Shown: piece by piece, positions 10,001-20,114 of the stretch
How positions within the stretch are numbered: the stretch's first letter is position 1
Layout: the number at the start of each line of letters is the position of its first letter
DNA from: Nitrospira sp.
GTDB lineage: Bacteria > Nitrospirota > Nitrospiria > Nitrospirales > UBA8639
DNA: 64,000 nucleotides
Assembly (NCBI GenBank): GCA_028819435.1
Contig: JAPPLK010000089.1
Coordinates: 62,001-126,000, forward strand
Direction of reading: 5' to 3'
Position numbers and translations under genes: made by a program
The notes under the pieces: generated by a model
The model's database searches: none
What the model saw: only the letters and a program-made list of their open reading frames with translations
Told to the model about the DNA's origin: nothing

Positions 10001-11559
10001 GCAAACAGAAGGAATTTGGTGACTTCCAGACCCCGAACCATTTAGCGGCGCAAGTGGCTGCCTTGGTTGCTGAATTGTTTGGTTCGCCCGATATTGTCGT
10101 GGAGCCGACAGTCGGCCTTGGTGCATTTCTTCGTGCTTCTCATGGAAAATGGGGCAATGCTTGCAGTTACGAAGGATACGAAATTAATCCCGACTATGTT
10201 CGTTCAACAAGCCGCCGTTTTTCAAGTTTGGGCATCAGACTTTGGCAGCAAGATTTTTTTTCCGCTGACTGGCATCAAATTCTCAGGAAAAAGAATTTGC
10301 CCAGAGTTTTGGTTTTAGGCAATCCGCCTTGGGTCACCAATTCCGAGCAGGGCATCCTCGGCAGCACCAATTTGCCCAAGAAAGCCAACTTCCAACGGCT
10401 GCGAGGTTTTGATGCAAAAACCGGAAAATCGAATTTCGACATAGCCGAATGGATGCTCATTCGCCTGATCGAAGCACTACCTGAGTCAGGCGCAATTGCC
10501 ATGCTTTGTAAAACCATGACTGCCAGGAAAGTCTTACGCCATTTTTGGAAGACTGAGGGCGGGTTTGAGGCATCGAAACTATTTCGCATTGATGCAAAAA
10601 CGAATTTTGGCGTTGCGGTTGACGCCTGTCTGTTTGTCGCGACCGGGAAGCGCACGGAAGATCGCATTGCCACAATATATTCCAGGCTTAACTTGGATTC
10701 TAAGGTCGCGGAGTTTGGATGGGTCGACGGAAACCTCGTTTCAGATATCGGGACCTATACGAAGTTTAGAGAACTGGATGGTGGGTCCCCTTACGCTTGG
10801 CGGTCAGGTATCAAACATGATGCATCCAACGTCATGGAGTTTACTCGCCGCAATGGACACCTTGTGAACGGGTTGGGGGAGGCAGTCGAACTTGAGGAAG
10901 AGTACCTGTATCCCCTTCTAAAGTCTTCAGATTTAGGGAACCGAAGAGCGATTCCTCGCAAGGTCGTTTTAGTCACGCAGCGTCATACTGGTGATGATAC
11001 CAGTTCGATCAGGGATATGGCCCCTAAGACATGGAGATACCTTGATGAGCACTCCGAGAAACTGGATTCACGGAAAAGCTCAATCTATCAGAATCGCCCT
11101 CGATTCAGCATATTTGGAATCGGCGAGTATTCTTTTGCCCCTTGGAAGGTTGCCATATCAGGTCTCTACAAATCTTTCACTTTTGTTGTTGTTCCCCCAG
11201 CAAATGGCCGCCCGGTCATGGTCGATGACACGTGCTATTCGATACCCTGCAAGTCTGAGAAGGAAGCTCGATTACTCTATGATCTACTCAATTCAAAGCC
11301 TGCGCAATGCTTCCTTGGGTCCATTGTATTTGAGGATTCTAAGCGTCCAATCACGGTGGATGTCCTGCGCCGATTTTCTTTGGTCAACGTTGCCAAATTG
11401 GTGGGCCGACTCGACGAATTGACAGAATGCATGTTGTCTGAGTACGACTCGCTAGATGGGCGGCGACAACAACTTAGCCTCGTTATTGAAGAAGCAAGGA
11501 AATATCAAACAAGGCGACGCCGTCCAGTGGTGGCTCCTGAAATTTGGAAAGATCGATAA
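9997..11559 (+). CDS. type II DNA adenine-specific methyltransferase
   Basis: VEPTVGLGAFL (SAM motif I) and VLGNPPWVTN (NPPW catalytic motif). Confidence 0.85.
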   Translation: MSKQKEFGDFQTPNHLAAQVAALVAELFGSPDIVVEPTVGLGAFLRASHGKWGNACSYEGYEINPDYVRSTSRRFSSLGIRLWQQDFFSADWHQILRKKNLPRVLVLGNPPWVTNSEQGILGSTNLPKKANFQRLRGFDAKTGKSNFDIAEWMLIRLIEALPESGAIAMLCKTMTARKVLRHFWKTEGGFEASKLFRIDAKTNFGVAVDACLFVATGKRTEDRIATIYSRLNLDSKVAEFGWVDGNLVSDIGTYTKFRELDGGSPYAWRSGIKHDASNVMEFTRRNGHLVNGLGEAVELEEEYLYPLLKSSDLGNRRAIPRKVVLVTQRHTGDDTSSIRDMAPKTWRYLDEHSEKLDSRKSSIYQNRPRFSIFGIGEYSFAPWKVAISGLYKSFTFVVVPPANGRPVMVDDTCYSIPCKSEKEARLLYDLLNSKPAQCFLGSIVFEDSKRPITVDVLRRFSLVNVAKLVGRLDELTECMLSEYDSLDGRRQQLSLVIEEARKYQTRRRRPVVAPEIWKDR

Positions 11560-11604
11560 GTGTTATTTCTGCTTGCGACCCACATAAGCGGCCAGGAAGT
11601 TTAG

Positions 11605-11781
11605 CGCGACAATGTCTTTCTCGAACGGCCCTGGCGGACGATTAAGTACGAGGAAATCTCCCGACGTGCCTACCGAAGTCTCTCGGAGGCGCGGAGCAGT
11701 ATAGCCCGCTATCGGGCATTCTACAATCGGTGCAGACCGCATTCCTCACTTGGCGAGCAAACGCCCGACCCAGTCTATTGA
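11605..11781 (+). pseudogene. IS3-family transposase OrfB C-terminal remnant
   Basis: Reads RDNVFLERPWRTIKYEEISRRAYRSLSEARSSIARYRAFYNRCRPHSSLGEQTPDPVY*, a diagnostic integrase C-terminus; not in the ORF list because no start codon remains. Confidence 0.9.
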
Positions 11782-11849
11782 AACCCACACAAGCCAATCC
11801 AGGCGGCGGACATGGTGGCATCTGAGCCTCATTGTCGAGTTACGCTCCG

Positions 11850-12638
11850 CTAGTCTGACCCCACAGAACTCCCTCGCCAGAATCGCCGTGACTGCCTACG
11901 CGCGAGGTTTCGGTACAAATGGCGACCCACGATATGATCAACTGCTCCTCGAACCGCATCGACGCACTCCTCCAGTATGTCTGAAACTACAAATCCTGCA
12001 ACGGGCGAACTCTTTTCACGAGAAAATTTAATTCCTACTTGGAAGGCGTCCCTACTAATCGGCCTCTTTTCCTCAAAAGCATCTAAGGCTTCCCCACTAT
12101 GAGCCTCAGGCTTCAATCCTCTCAGGGTCGTGCAAACCAAATTCAAATGCCGGTGCTTATCGACATTGCATAGATAGTCCAGTTGCCCAAACACATTTAC
12201 ATTAAACGGCAAACCCAGGCCTCCCCCAAAAGGCTGAAGATCGCGAATCCTCTTCTTGATTTCGTAGCGGACGCCACTCAGTTTGTCTTTTGTCATATTT
12301 TCCCAATCGGACTCTTCGCTAAAAATCGGAAATGCATTCTTTCTTGATGGGTTTTTCCCATTATCAACAACCAACTGCCATACGAGATGATCAAGACTTG
12401 ATCGCAGGTTGTAAACAATTTCTCCGATTCTGACGGACCATTCGATGGGTGTTTTCTCCGAGTCGGCTAAAAATGCCTCTACAATGTCCGCAGACTTTCC
12501 ATCTGGATTTTTCCGTGTAATTCTCTTTTGTTCAACGCGCTGTCGTTCGCAAAAGTTCTCCATATCGGTGCGAAGGGCATGAAGCTCCCTATCCGCTCTT
12601 CCAATTTTTGCACAAATCGCTTCAAGATAGATTGCCAT
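11850..12638 (-). CDS. conserved hypothetical protein
   Basis: 262-aa ORF with IGEIVYNLRSSLDHLVWQLV and coherent composition. Confidence 0.6.
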   Translation of the reverse strand: MAIYLEAICAKIGRADRELHALRTDMENFCERQRVEQKRITRKNPDGKSADIVEAFLADSEKTPIEWSVRIGEIVYNLRSSLDHLVWQLVVDNGKNPSRKNAFPIFSEESDWENMTKDKLSGVRYEIKKRIRDLQPFGGGLGLPFNVNVFGQLDYLCNVDKHRHLNLVCTTLRGLKPEAHSGEALDAFEEKRPISRDAFQVGIKFSREKSSPVAGFVVSDILEECVDAVRGAVDHIVGRHLYRNLARRQSRRFWRGSSVGSD

Positions 12639-12833
12639 TGCTCGCTATCTTTCCTTCACATCTTCACTCATCAGACGCGGCCCACAACCTCTCCGATCCA
12701 AAATCCTCATGGTTATCGGTATCGCCCACCTTTCAGCCAAAGGATTTTTGCAAAGACTCGACCGCAATCTGCTGGGCAAGAGCGTCTTCACTGAAGTTAC
12801 TGAGCCTCATCTTCAGTCACCTTTGTCAGTTAC

Positions 12834-15800
12834 TCACACTAGGCCCTGTCTTTCGATCAATTCTTCCAAGCGTCTGAAGCGCTCGGCGGTCGCCAATTGC
12901 TGATCTTCTTGCCTTATGTCATTTAAACATTGCCGGAGTTCTTCAGGTACCCATTCTGCCTCTGGGCCAACAATTGCCTCCAGGAATGTCAAGGCACGTT
13001 CGGGAAATCTTTGGCAAATCTCTGCTTCGCGAAGGCGACGAACCAGAAAAATAAGAGTCGGTGGGTTCCCTGGTTTGAGCCAGTGGCACAATATATCCAA
13101 TGCTTCAGGAAAGGCATCTCCCGCTGCCACGCAGAGGCGTCCGAGATCCTCGGATATTTGGGTTGTTGCGCGCGCCTCGTCTTGCGGCCAGATTTGGCTG
13201 AAAAATGGAAGCACTCGATTTTGCCAATATTCAACGCGCTGATCCCCTGCTCCTTCAAGCGCACGAGTCAGTGTCCGTGCAACATTTTTTAATCCAGGCT
13301 GTGGTAGGTTTTTCGTCGCTGTTGCCAATTCTTCGATTGTGAAAATACCGCCTGGATCCAGTGCCGCAAAAGTCAGAAAGTCTGCATACTGCTGGGCATG
13401 CTCGCTACCGAACTTTTCATAATGATTCGCCGTTTCCAAAATGGGCTCTTTTATAACTGACAGGAGCGGACCATATAAGCGCGGTGATCGTAAAAACCCT
13501 GCCCACACGGAAAAAGCCTCGACTTCCAAATGTTGCCAGTCAAAGAGCGGCACGAGATATTCCATCGTCCAATCACGATCTACTTGATACAATGAAACAA
13601 CGTGGGCTGCCAACACGACACGCCCATGTCGGTATTTTTCTATGTCCGTATTGCATAGTTCTGTAAAGATTAGTTTTAGCGTTCCCGGCAGCTCTTGGCC
13701 CTCTTCAGGCGCACTCCGATGCCACCAGCGCAACAACGCTTCCGTTACCAACCCAACCGTATGACTCATGGCTCGAAAGAGCGCATTATCCATGAGGAGA
13801 CTGTCGAAATTTTCTTCGTCTGGATGATCCATCCTGAGAATGCGACGGCAAAGGTTCAAAAAGAACTCTTCATGGCCTTCGATGTTCGTGGCTATGGCCT
13901 GAAGCCACCAACCGAGAACGTGTCCGAGCGAATGTACGAATTCATCTGACGCATCATTCAGAACGGGTCCTATGTAGCGCCATGACCGTTTGATGTGCTC
14001 GCCCTCTGACCAAGCCCGAAGTGCTTCTTGCCAACGGCCCTCCGGCCATTCGTTTTGTCTGGCTAATACACGCAAAGCCCAGGCAGAGGTCGGAAAGTAG
14101 TTGCGGCAACGCTGTAGCCAGCCGTCTTGCCTCCAATGGTTAGCAGGACCGTGATGTTCCCTGAGCCATTCAACCAGTTCGCGGCGCCTTTGTGGTGTGG
14201 GCAAAAATTCACGCCGGTCTGCGCCGTCGTTTACTTCCATCCAGGCTGGAAATTCATCACTTTCGTCTTCGGGCATCCGCCATATCGGGTGCTGCTGTGT
14301 TAGTTCATCCAATTTCGTTCTCGCAGCTTGGCCCAGTGCTGCCCCAGCTGATTGTATTTTTTCAAGACGTAACCATACGTAACGGTCTACTATGCCTGCC
14401 CGCTTTTCTTGCTCAAGGTCGTTCGGAAACATTTCGCTTGGTGGTCCGTTCAGAATGGCGCGTTCTAGTTTATCCCTCTCAGATGGGTCCAATTTCGACG
14501 CCAAAGTCACTAAAAGGCGTAGTGACTCACGCTGGGTTCCCGTTGACCAGAGCCACCAACTGTCTTCTGCCAGCAACCAGTCCAAAGCCTGCTGTTGTGA
14601 AATCACTTCGGGTTGTGCAGCAGCAAACAAAGCCAACCGCTTGAAAACGGGAAAACGGATCTGCCACCAGCCTTCGGCTGCCTGCCGAGCTCGAGCATGA
14701 TCAATTTGCGCAGTCGCCAGCCATGCATCACGCGTTAATTTGATCAGAGCGGTCCAATCTCGGAAGTCGCTATTCTGGGTGTGGTCGCTAATCGAAGGGT
14801 GCTGCATATAAGAGAGATCCGTCCTTTCGTCCGCGGCGCCCAATTCTCGTTTCAGATCAAGCGCATCCCGTAAGAGTACGGTAAAATCTGGCAATAGATC
14901 GGGCAGCCCTTCCTGCCACCTCTCCCGCCTCTCTGACTTAGACAGTAACGCTGCATGTACATGGTCACTGGCGAGGACAAGTTCCCACTCGACAAGATCT
15001 TCAATGCGTGAGGGCTCGGACGAGTCAAGGTCATCCTCACCCCAATGAAAGGGCTCCCGTAAAGTCACGCACGGCGCCAAGATCTCTCGCAATTCCGTAC
15101 GAAGAGATGGCGTTATCCCATCCCGCGCTATGCGGTCAAGCCACTGTGTTTCGTAGAGACTGTAACGATGAGTCGGCGATCTTAGTCGCCCAGCCAAAAG
15201 CAGTCGCCATAACGTACGCATCAATCGACCGGGAATAGCCTTAGGCGCGTTGGCACGGATGCGGTCGAGTTCGTCATCGCTCTTGGTATCAAGTTCTTCG
15301 ATTCGGCTACGAATGAGCCGTGCAAATTGCTCATCCAACTGACCACCACGTTCAGCCAGCCAGATAATCAGCTTAGGGTCGTCAAGATGCCGCGTGAGCC
15401 AACGCGCCAAGTGGCTCATTATCTTGTCCCAACCGCTTCGCCGTGCACCTAAATACACCAGGCCCATCCGGAGTGAGAGTGTGTAAGGTGCCGGGCGATT
15501 TAATACGCTGAAACGCAGTTTCTCATCCTCGTCGTTGGTTGCAACGACACCGAAGCACGACAAGTCTCGATGTTCAAACTGGTGTTTTCCGAGCGGATCC
15601 AACCATTCTAGCGGAGGTACGGGATTCATCTCGGCAAAGTGCTGCGCAGCCAAGTCATCTGTCAGGGCCCATAGCACACGTCCCACCGCAAAGTCCGAGC
15701 GAGAAGAAGTCAATGGAGGAGTACTTGCGTGTTGGGTAATAATCATTTTCTTGCCTTGCACGCCGTCACGATAGGTATCTGCCCATTCTTTGAGCGTACG

Positions 15801-16655
15801 ATGAAGCGCGGAATGGTTTTCTCCATTCGCAGGAACCTCGTACGTTAATGGACTAATCCCTTTCGCCTTCCATTCCGCTGACGTTCTCTCTTTTTGACCA
15901 GTTGTAAAGCTTGCGAAGGCATAGGCTTCCGACTTCTTCTCTCCCAGCAACTCATCAGCGGCAAGCGCATCCATCATGTAGCGAAGAACAGGATCATTGA
16001 CGCGGTAACCAACAAAACAGACGATGTGATGTTGGAACAGTGCACTGACAAACCGCGCCGCCCAACGTTCGGTCAAGTAGGCTAGGCCAAAATCACCGCT
16101 GCTGAGCACCAAGCGATTTAATGCAGCCTCATCAGGCTGAGTCGGCAGCAAGCCGTGTAGATGCACGATTCCATTCCAACGGCTTGGTTTGGGAATGGGA
16201 AGATAGGGGGCTTCAAAGCTATCAATCTTAAGTTCTTCTTGGGCAATGACATGTTGGAAAATGCGGTCGAAATTGGTCGTGACGAGCCGGCTGATGCCGT
16301 ATCGGTCTTTTGCGAGTTGCAGTAACGCCCAATGCGTCGTCGTGGCGCCTTCTCCGTCCAACTCAGGCTTGAGAACAGATGCCAAGGTCTTTCTGACCAC
16401 GGGACGTTGCCCAGGATATCTTCGTTCTAGTTGATGAATCGTCGCGTCATAGTGTCCTTTTTCATAAGCCTCCTTCTCTACAGGCTCCATATTTGTGCCC
16501 AACTGTTGATAAATACCGTCAACCAATCCCTTAAATCGTGGCAAGCCTGCTGGGACGGAAATGCCTGCGCCACAAAAAAATACAACATGGCCATCTTCAT
16601 GCGCCTGTAACAGGTGCTCAGGAATATCCGGACCATCGGTGATAAAAGCAGGCAT
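12834..16655 (-). CDS. large SIR2-domain protein, candidate anti-phage NADase (Dsr1-like)
   Basis: N-terminal VVFFCGAGISVPAGLPRF, LVTTNFDRIFQ and VHLHGL SIR2 motifs; about 1000-aa C-terminal extension. Confidence 0.85.
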   Translation of the reverse strand: MPAFITDGPDIPEHLLQAHEDGHVVFFCGAGISVPAGLPRFKGLVDGIYQQLGTNMEPVEKEAYEKGHYDATIHQLERRYPGQRPVVRKTLASVLKPELDGEGATTTHWALLQLAKDRYGISRLVTTNFDRIFQHVIAQEELKIDSFEAPYLPIPKPSRWNGIVHLHGLLPTQPDEAALNRLVLSSGDFGLAYLTERWAARFVSALFQHHIVCFVGYRVNDPVLRYMMDALAADELLGEKKSEAYAFASFTTGQKERTSAEWKAKGISPLTYEVPANGENHSALHRTLKEWADTYRDGVQGKKMIITQHASTPPLTSSRSDFAVGRVLWALTDDLAAQHFAEMNPVPPLEWLDPLGKHQFEHRDLSCFGVVATNDEDEKLRFSVLNRPAPYTLSLRMGLVYLGARRSGWDKIMSHLARWLTRHLDDPKLIIWLAERGGQLDEQFARLIRSRIEELDTKSDDELDRIRANAPKAIPGRLMRTLWRLLLAGRLRSPTHRYSLYETQWLDRIARDGITPSLRTELREILAPCVTLREPFHWGEDDLDSSEPSRIEDLVEWELVLASDHVHAALLSKSERRERWQEGLPDLLPDFTVLLRDALDLKRELGAADERTDLSYMQHPSISDHTQNSDFRDWTALIKLTRDAWLATAQIDHARARQAAEGWWQIRFPVFKRLALFAAAQPEVISQQQALDWLLAEDSWWLWSTGTQRESLRLLVTLASKLDPSERDKLERAILNGPPSEMFPNDLEQEKRAGIVDRYVWLRLEKIQSAGAALGQAARTKLDELTQQHPIWRMPEDESDEFPAWMEVNDGADRREFLPTPQRRRELVEWLREHHGPANHWRQDGWLQRCRNYFPTSAWALRVLARQNEWPEGRWQEALRAWSEGEHIKRSWRYIGPVLNDASDEFVHSLGHVLGWWLQAIATNIEGHEEFFLNLCRRILRMDHPDEENFDSLLMDNALFRAMSHTVGLVTEALLRWWHRSAPEEGQELPGTLKLIFTELCNTDIEKYRHGRVVLAAHVVSLYQVDRDWTMEYLVPLFDWQHLEVEAFSVWAGFLRSPRLYGPLLSVIKEPILETANHYEKFGSEHAQQYADFLTFAALDPGGIFTIEELATATKNLPQPGLKNVARTLTRALEGAGDQRVEYWQNRVLPFFSQIWPQDEARATTQISEDLGRLCVAAGDAFPEALDILCHWLKPGNPPTLIFLVRRLREAEICQRFPERALTFLEAIVGPEAEWVPEELRQCLNDIRQEDQQLATAERFRRLEELIERQGLV

Positions 16656-17046
16656 CAGACCGACACATCTCCGCTCATCAGGCGTGGTAGGAGCAGGCCA
16701 CAGGTTTTCGTTGCCTCAGCAACCTTCTCCCCAAATGAGGTATAGATCGACGGCGAGTAAGTGGTGAAATTATATCCTCCGTATGAACTTCAGGAAAGTA
16801 GACCGTTTGAAGTCTTTTCCAAGGTTGCGGAACAACCGGCTTAGTCGACGGCGCGTGATTGTCAAATGGTCTCTACCACCTTTGCCCTCTTTACAAAGTG
16901 GCGGAAACAACAAGGGCCATGATATTACGCGACTATAAATGCCAAAAACAAAAAACCCTGTTCGCGCGCCCCCCTGCAGGTACGCCGCTCCCACGACGCC
17001 GGGTGCGACATCGGCGAGCACGAACACGGGGCGGAGCCCGAAACGG

Positions 17047-17835
17047 TCAGACGGCGGTGGCGCGCTCCGTGGGTGCGGTGCCGTCAGCGGGTTCGTGAAT
17101 GAAGAGAAAACAGTTCCGTAAATTCTTGATCGAGTCGGGTTTGAAGTCATGCCCGAGCGGGGTGATTTTGCCCGACGTCCGATTGTACTGGTAGTCGGGC
17201 CATTCCCGGGCCGCGAAGAGGGTCTGGTAGTGCACGAGGTCGGGTTCGCGGTCGAACAGATAGTACACGCCGCTGTAGTGTCGCTTGATCAGCGCCCGCG
17301 CGTGATTCATGAAGGACAGATAGATGCGCTTCTGTTCCTTCCGCCAGCGTTCATATTCCAAGGCCACCCAATAGTGCTTCGGGGAGTGCAGGAGGGCGTC
17401 CGGCTTTTCGTAGTGATCGGGTAACGCGATGTGTTTGTCCCAAATGACCTGGTCGTAGTGAGCGAGCCGCTTGAGCACGGCGCGTTGCACGGCCAGGTCG
17501 TGCATGATGTGCGCGTAGCGGTTCAAGCGGGAGGTTTGGGTTTGGGCGTGGGCCACGTCCCGGCCGGCGACCTGTAACAGGTCGACCCCGGCCTTGGCGA
17601 GCATGAGATACCGGGCCCGGCTGGTGTAGACGCTCTTGAATTCCTGGATCAGGTGCTGCTTGAGCAAGGAGCGGAAGAAGTCATACGAACTGCGGGTGGT
17701 CGCACCGAGGCGTCGGGCGAGCAGGTCGACCGAGGAGAATTGAAATTCCAGGAGCCAGTCGAGGACCAGGCGGCGTTTGTCGTCCCGGATGGCGCGGGTG
17801 TATGTAAGCGTCAGATCACGGTGTTCGATACGCAT
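17047..17835 (-). CDS. replication-relaxation-like winged-helix protein
   Basis: N-terminal winged-helix-like segment (LLEFQFSSVDLLARRLGATTRSSYDFFRSLLKQHLI); YLMLAKAGVDLL; HIMHDLAVQRAVLK...PDALL. Confidence 0.55.
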   Translation of the reverse strand: MRIEHRDLTLTYTRAIRDDKRRLVLDWLLEFQFSSVDLLARRLGATTRSSYDFFRSLLKQHLIQEFKSVYTSRARYLMLAKAGVDLLQVAGRDVAHAQTQTSRLNRYAHIMHDLAVQRAVLKRLAHYDQVIWDKHIALPDHYEKPDALLHSPKHYWVALEYERWRKEQKRIYLSFMNHARALIKRHYSGVYYLFDREPDLVHYQTLFAAREWPDYQYNRTSGKITPLGHDFKPDSIKNLRNCFLFIHEPADGTAPTERATAV

Positions 17836-18343
17836 GGGTTAACTTCCTTTCCAAGTATCGGCAAGACCGGCGGCCTGCTTTCAAGCGCGCGGCCCCGCCT
17901 TGTTCCCATTGACTTCCTCCGGGCACACGTCCTACCCTTTCCGCATAGGCAGGCGGTTGCGTTGTTCTGCCTAATCCCTGGTTAGGGGGGACCAGTGCTC
18001 GAACACTGGACCGCGTACTCGGTGCCCTTTCCCCGCTGACCATCGAGGCCTGGGGGGAGGTCACCAACCTCCCCTCAGCGCTGCCTTACGGCGTACTCCG
18101 AGATGCGTGCCTAACTGGCCGGCGACGCCGCGCTGACCAGCACCGGGATGGAAGGGTTACAGGCTTGCAAGGTCCTGCAGGTCAGGTTCGGACCAGAGCC
18201 CGGAATTGCGCCGCGGCCCGCGACGACCGTGGCTGTTCGGTATTTGGTCTATCGCCCCGAACTATGGGCGCGTCACGTGTCGGCGCATCTCCGACACCGG
18301 CCTACAACACAAGCCCGCGCACCCGGCAGGCCTCTGCGTCTGG

Positions 18344-18550
18344 TCAGGGTGCCGTCTCGCCATACGAACGCGGACGTGACTCGACATAGGCGCGAATGTC
18401 ACTCTCCCGCCATCGCACGGCGCGCTCAGAGACTTTCAACGGCACCGGAAAGGTACCCTCGCGCATTTTTCGGTACAGGGTGCTGCGGCTGAGACCCGTG
18501 CGTCGCTCAACCTCGCGGCGGGTCAGAAGCACGTCTTGATCGGTCGACAT
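18344..18550 (-). CDS. AlpA-family transcriptional regulator / excisionase-like
   Basis: LLTRREVERRTGLSRSTLYRKMREGTFPVPLKVSERAVRWRESDIRAYVESR; RBS aggaggtgatgcccATG. Confidence 0.85.
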   Translation of the reverse strand: MSTDQDVLLTRREVERRTGLSRSTLYRKMREGTFPVPLKVSERAVRWRESDIRAYVESRPRSYGETAP

Positions 18551-18734
18551 GGGCATCACCTCCTTTGTGGTGCGCGGAGGCTGCCACACTAGGCGAGGCG
18601 TGTCGTCCTTTTTATTTCGCTGTTTTAATGAGGATAAATCTCTCTTGTTCCAGGAGAATGCCGAAGTATCCGGGGCGTGCCGTTACAATTATTTTCCAGG
18701 TTGGCTCAGGACAGAGAGGTCGTGCCATGCCCCG

Positions 18735-18796
18735 CCCTGAACAGAAGCGGGGAGGAAGATCGTGGACGGATTAGCTATGGAGGGATACGACTTTGG
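18735..18796. repeat. right copy of 62-bp direct repeat (candidate att site / integrase 3' end)
   Basis: ccctgaacagaagcggggaggaagatcgtggacggattagctatggagggatacgactttgg. Confidence 0.8.
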
Positions 18797-19976
18797 TCCG
18801 GGGCGTGTGCAGCACGAAGTCGGCCCATCGTTGCATGAGGCGACGGCGCTTGTTCAACAAGTCTGATCGAGAGTAGGCTTGCTCGACTTGCGACCCGACG
18901 CGGTGAGCCAAACACAATTCCATGACCGCGTGATCGCTATTGGTCCGTTCACTGGCCCAGGTTCTAAACGTGCTCCGGAACCCATGCGCGACCGCTCGAT
19001 CGGCTAGGCCCGCTTGTTCGAGGACGCGGGACAAGACCGGTGCGGTGAGGGGCCGTCCTTTCCGTGCCGGCGAGGGAAAGATGAGCCCAGCGGCACCAGA
19101 CACCTGCTTGGCCCGTTTCAGGATCGTCAGGGCGGCATCGGAGAGGGGCACCCGATGTTCGGCCTTCATTTTCATTTTGCTGGCGGGGATGGTCCAGAGT
19201 TTGTTGCCCCAATCAATTTCTGACCACTCCGCGTTGCGGGCTTCCCCCGGACGCACCGCCGTCAAGATCAAGAAGTGCAGACAGAGCTTGGACGTGAGAG
19301 TAGCCGGACAGGCGTCAATCAATTCCAGGGCGTCGTGAACCTCTTGATAGGGAAGGCTCCGGCGGTGTTCTTTGACGACCGGCATACTGGGCAACGCCCC
19401 GTCCAAAACTTCCCCTGCCACGTTCTGCACAACGAACCCATGAGCAACACACCATTGCAGGATCATGCGGATGCGTTGCCGGAGCCGCTTGGCCTGTTGC
19501 GGGACGGACGTCCACAGAGGCGTGAGGAGCCGGAGCAGGTCTTGCCGGGTGATCTGGTCCACCGCCTTGTTGCCAAAGGCGGGGAAAGGATACTTCTCAA
19601 GCGGTTGGAGCCACACATCCGTATGTGGTCCCGCTTTCCAGCGTGGAAGATTTTCTTTGTAGTAGCGGGACGCCGCCTCTTTGAACGTCGGCATCGCGGC
19701 TTGTTTCCTCCTGGCCTCTTGCTTTTCCGCAACAGGGTTTCTCCCTTCTGAGAGGGCGACCCGATTGTCAAAGGCTTTCCGTCGAGCCGTCTCTAAACTG
19801 ACCACGGGCCACGCGCCAAGGCCAATGTTATGCGGCTGACCGTTGATGGTGAGGCGTTGCACCCAGGACAGGCGTCCGGAGGGCGAGACGTAGACATGCA
19901 GCGTATCGCCGTCTCCGTACATGCGTGACGGCTTGTTTCTCAAGCTCTTGATCTTCGCTACGGTGAGCTTCCCCAT
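18771..19976 (-). CDS. P4-type tyrosine-type site-specific integrase
   Basis: N-terminal LTVAKIKSLRNKPSRMYGDGDTLHVYVSPSGRLSWVQRL; TAVRPGEARNAEWSEID; HGFRSTFRTWASE; YSRSDL. Confidence 0.95.
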   Translation of the reverse strand: MGKLTVAKIKSLRNKPSRMYGDGDTLHVYVSPSGRLSWVQRLTINGQPHNIGLGAWPVVSLETARRKAFDNRVALSEGRNPVAEKQEARRKQAAMPTFKEAASRYYKENLPRWKAGPHTDVWLQPLEKYPFPAFGNKAVDQITRQDLLRLLTPLWTSVPQQAKRLRQRIRMILQWCVAHGFVVQNVAGEVLDGALPSMPVVKEHRRSLPYQEVHDALELIDACPATLTSKLCLHFLILTAVRPGEARNAEWSEIDWGNKLWTIPASKMKMKAEHRVPLSDAALTILKRAKQVSGAAGLIFPSPARKGRPLTAPVLSRVLEQAGLADRAVAHGFRSTFRTWASERTNSDHAVMELCLAHRVGSQVEQAYSRSDLLNKRRRLMQRWADFVLHTPRTKVVSLHS

Positions 19977-20114
19977 GCTGTCATCTTGTCCCCTGTTGGT
20001 TAGACGTTATACATTTTGTTATACATTTCTGTTAGGAGATTGTATAACAGTAACATGGAACAGTAAAGACAATATTTCATGCTAAAACACTTATAAATAA
20101 AGGAGTTTATAAAT

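Noticed and set aside
5649-18796. tRNA-anchored integration
   Set aside because: The repeats do not fold as a tRNA 3' end; the only tRNA seen is tRNA-Arg at 59103-59179, far away.
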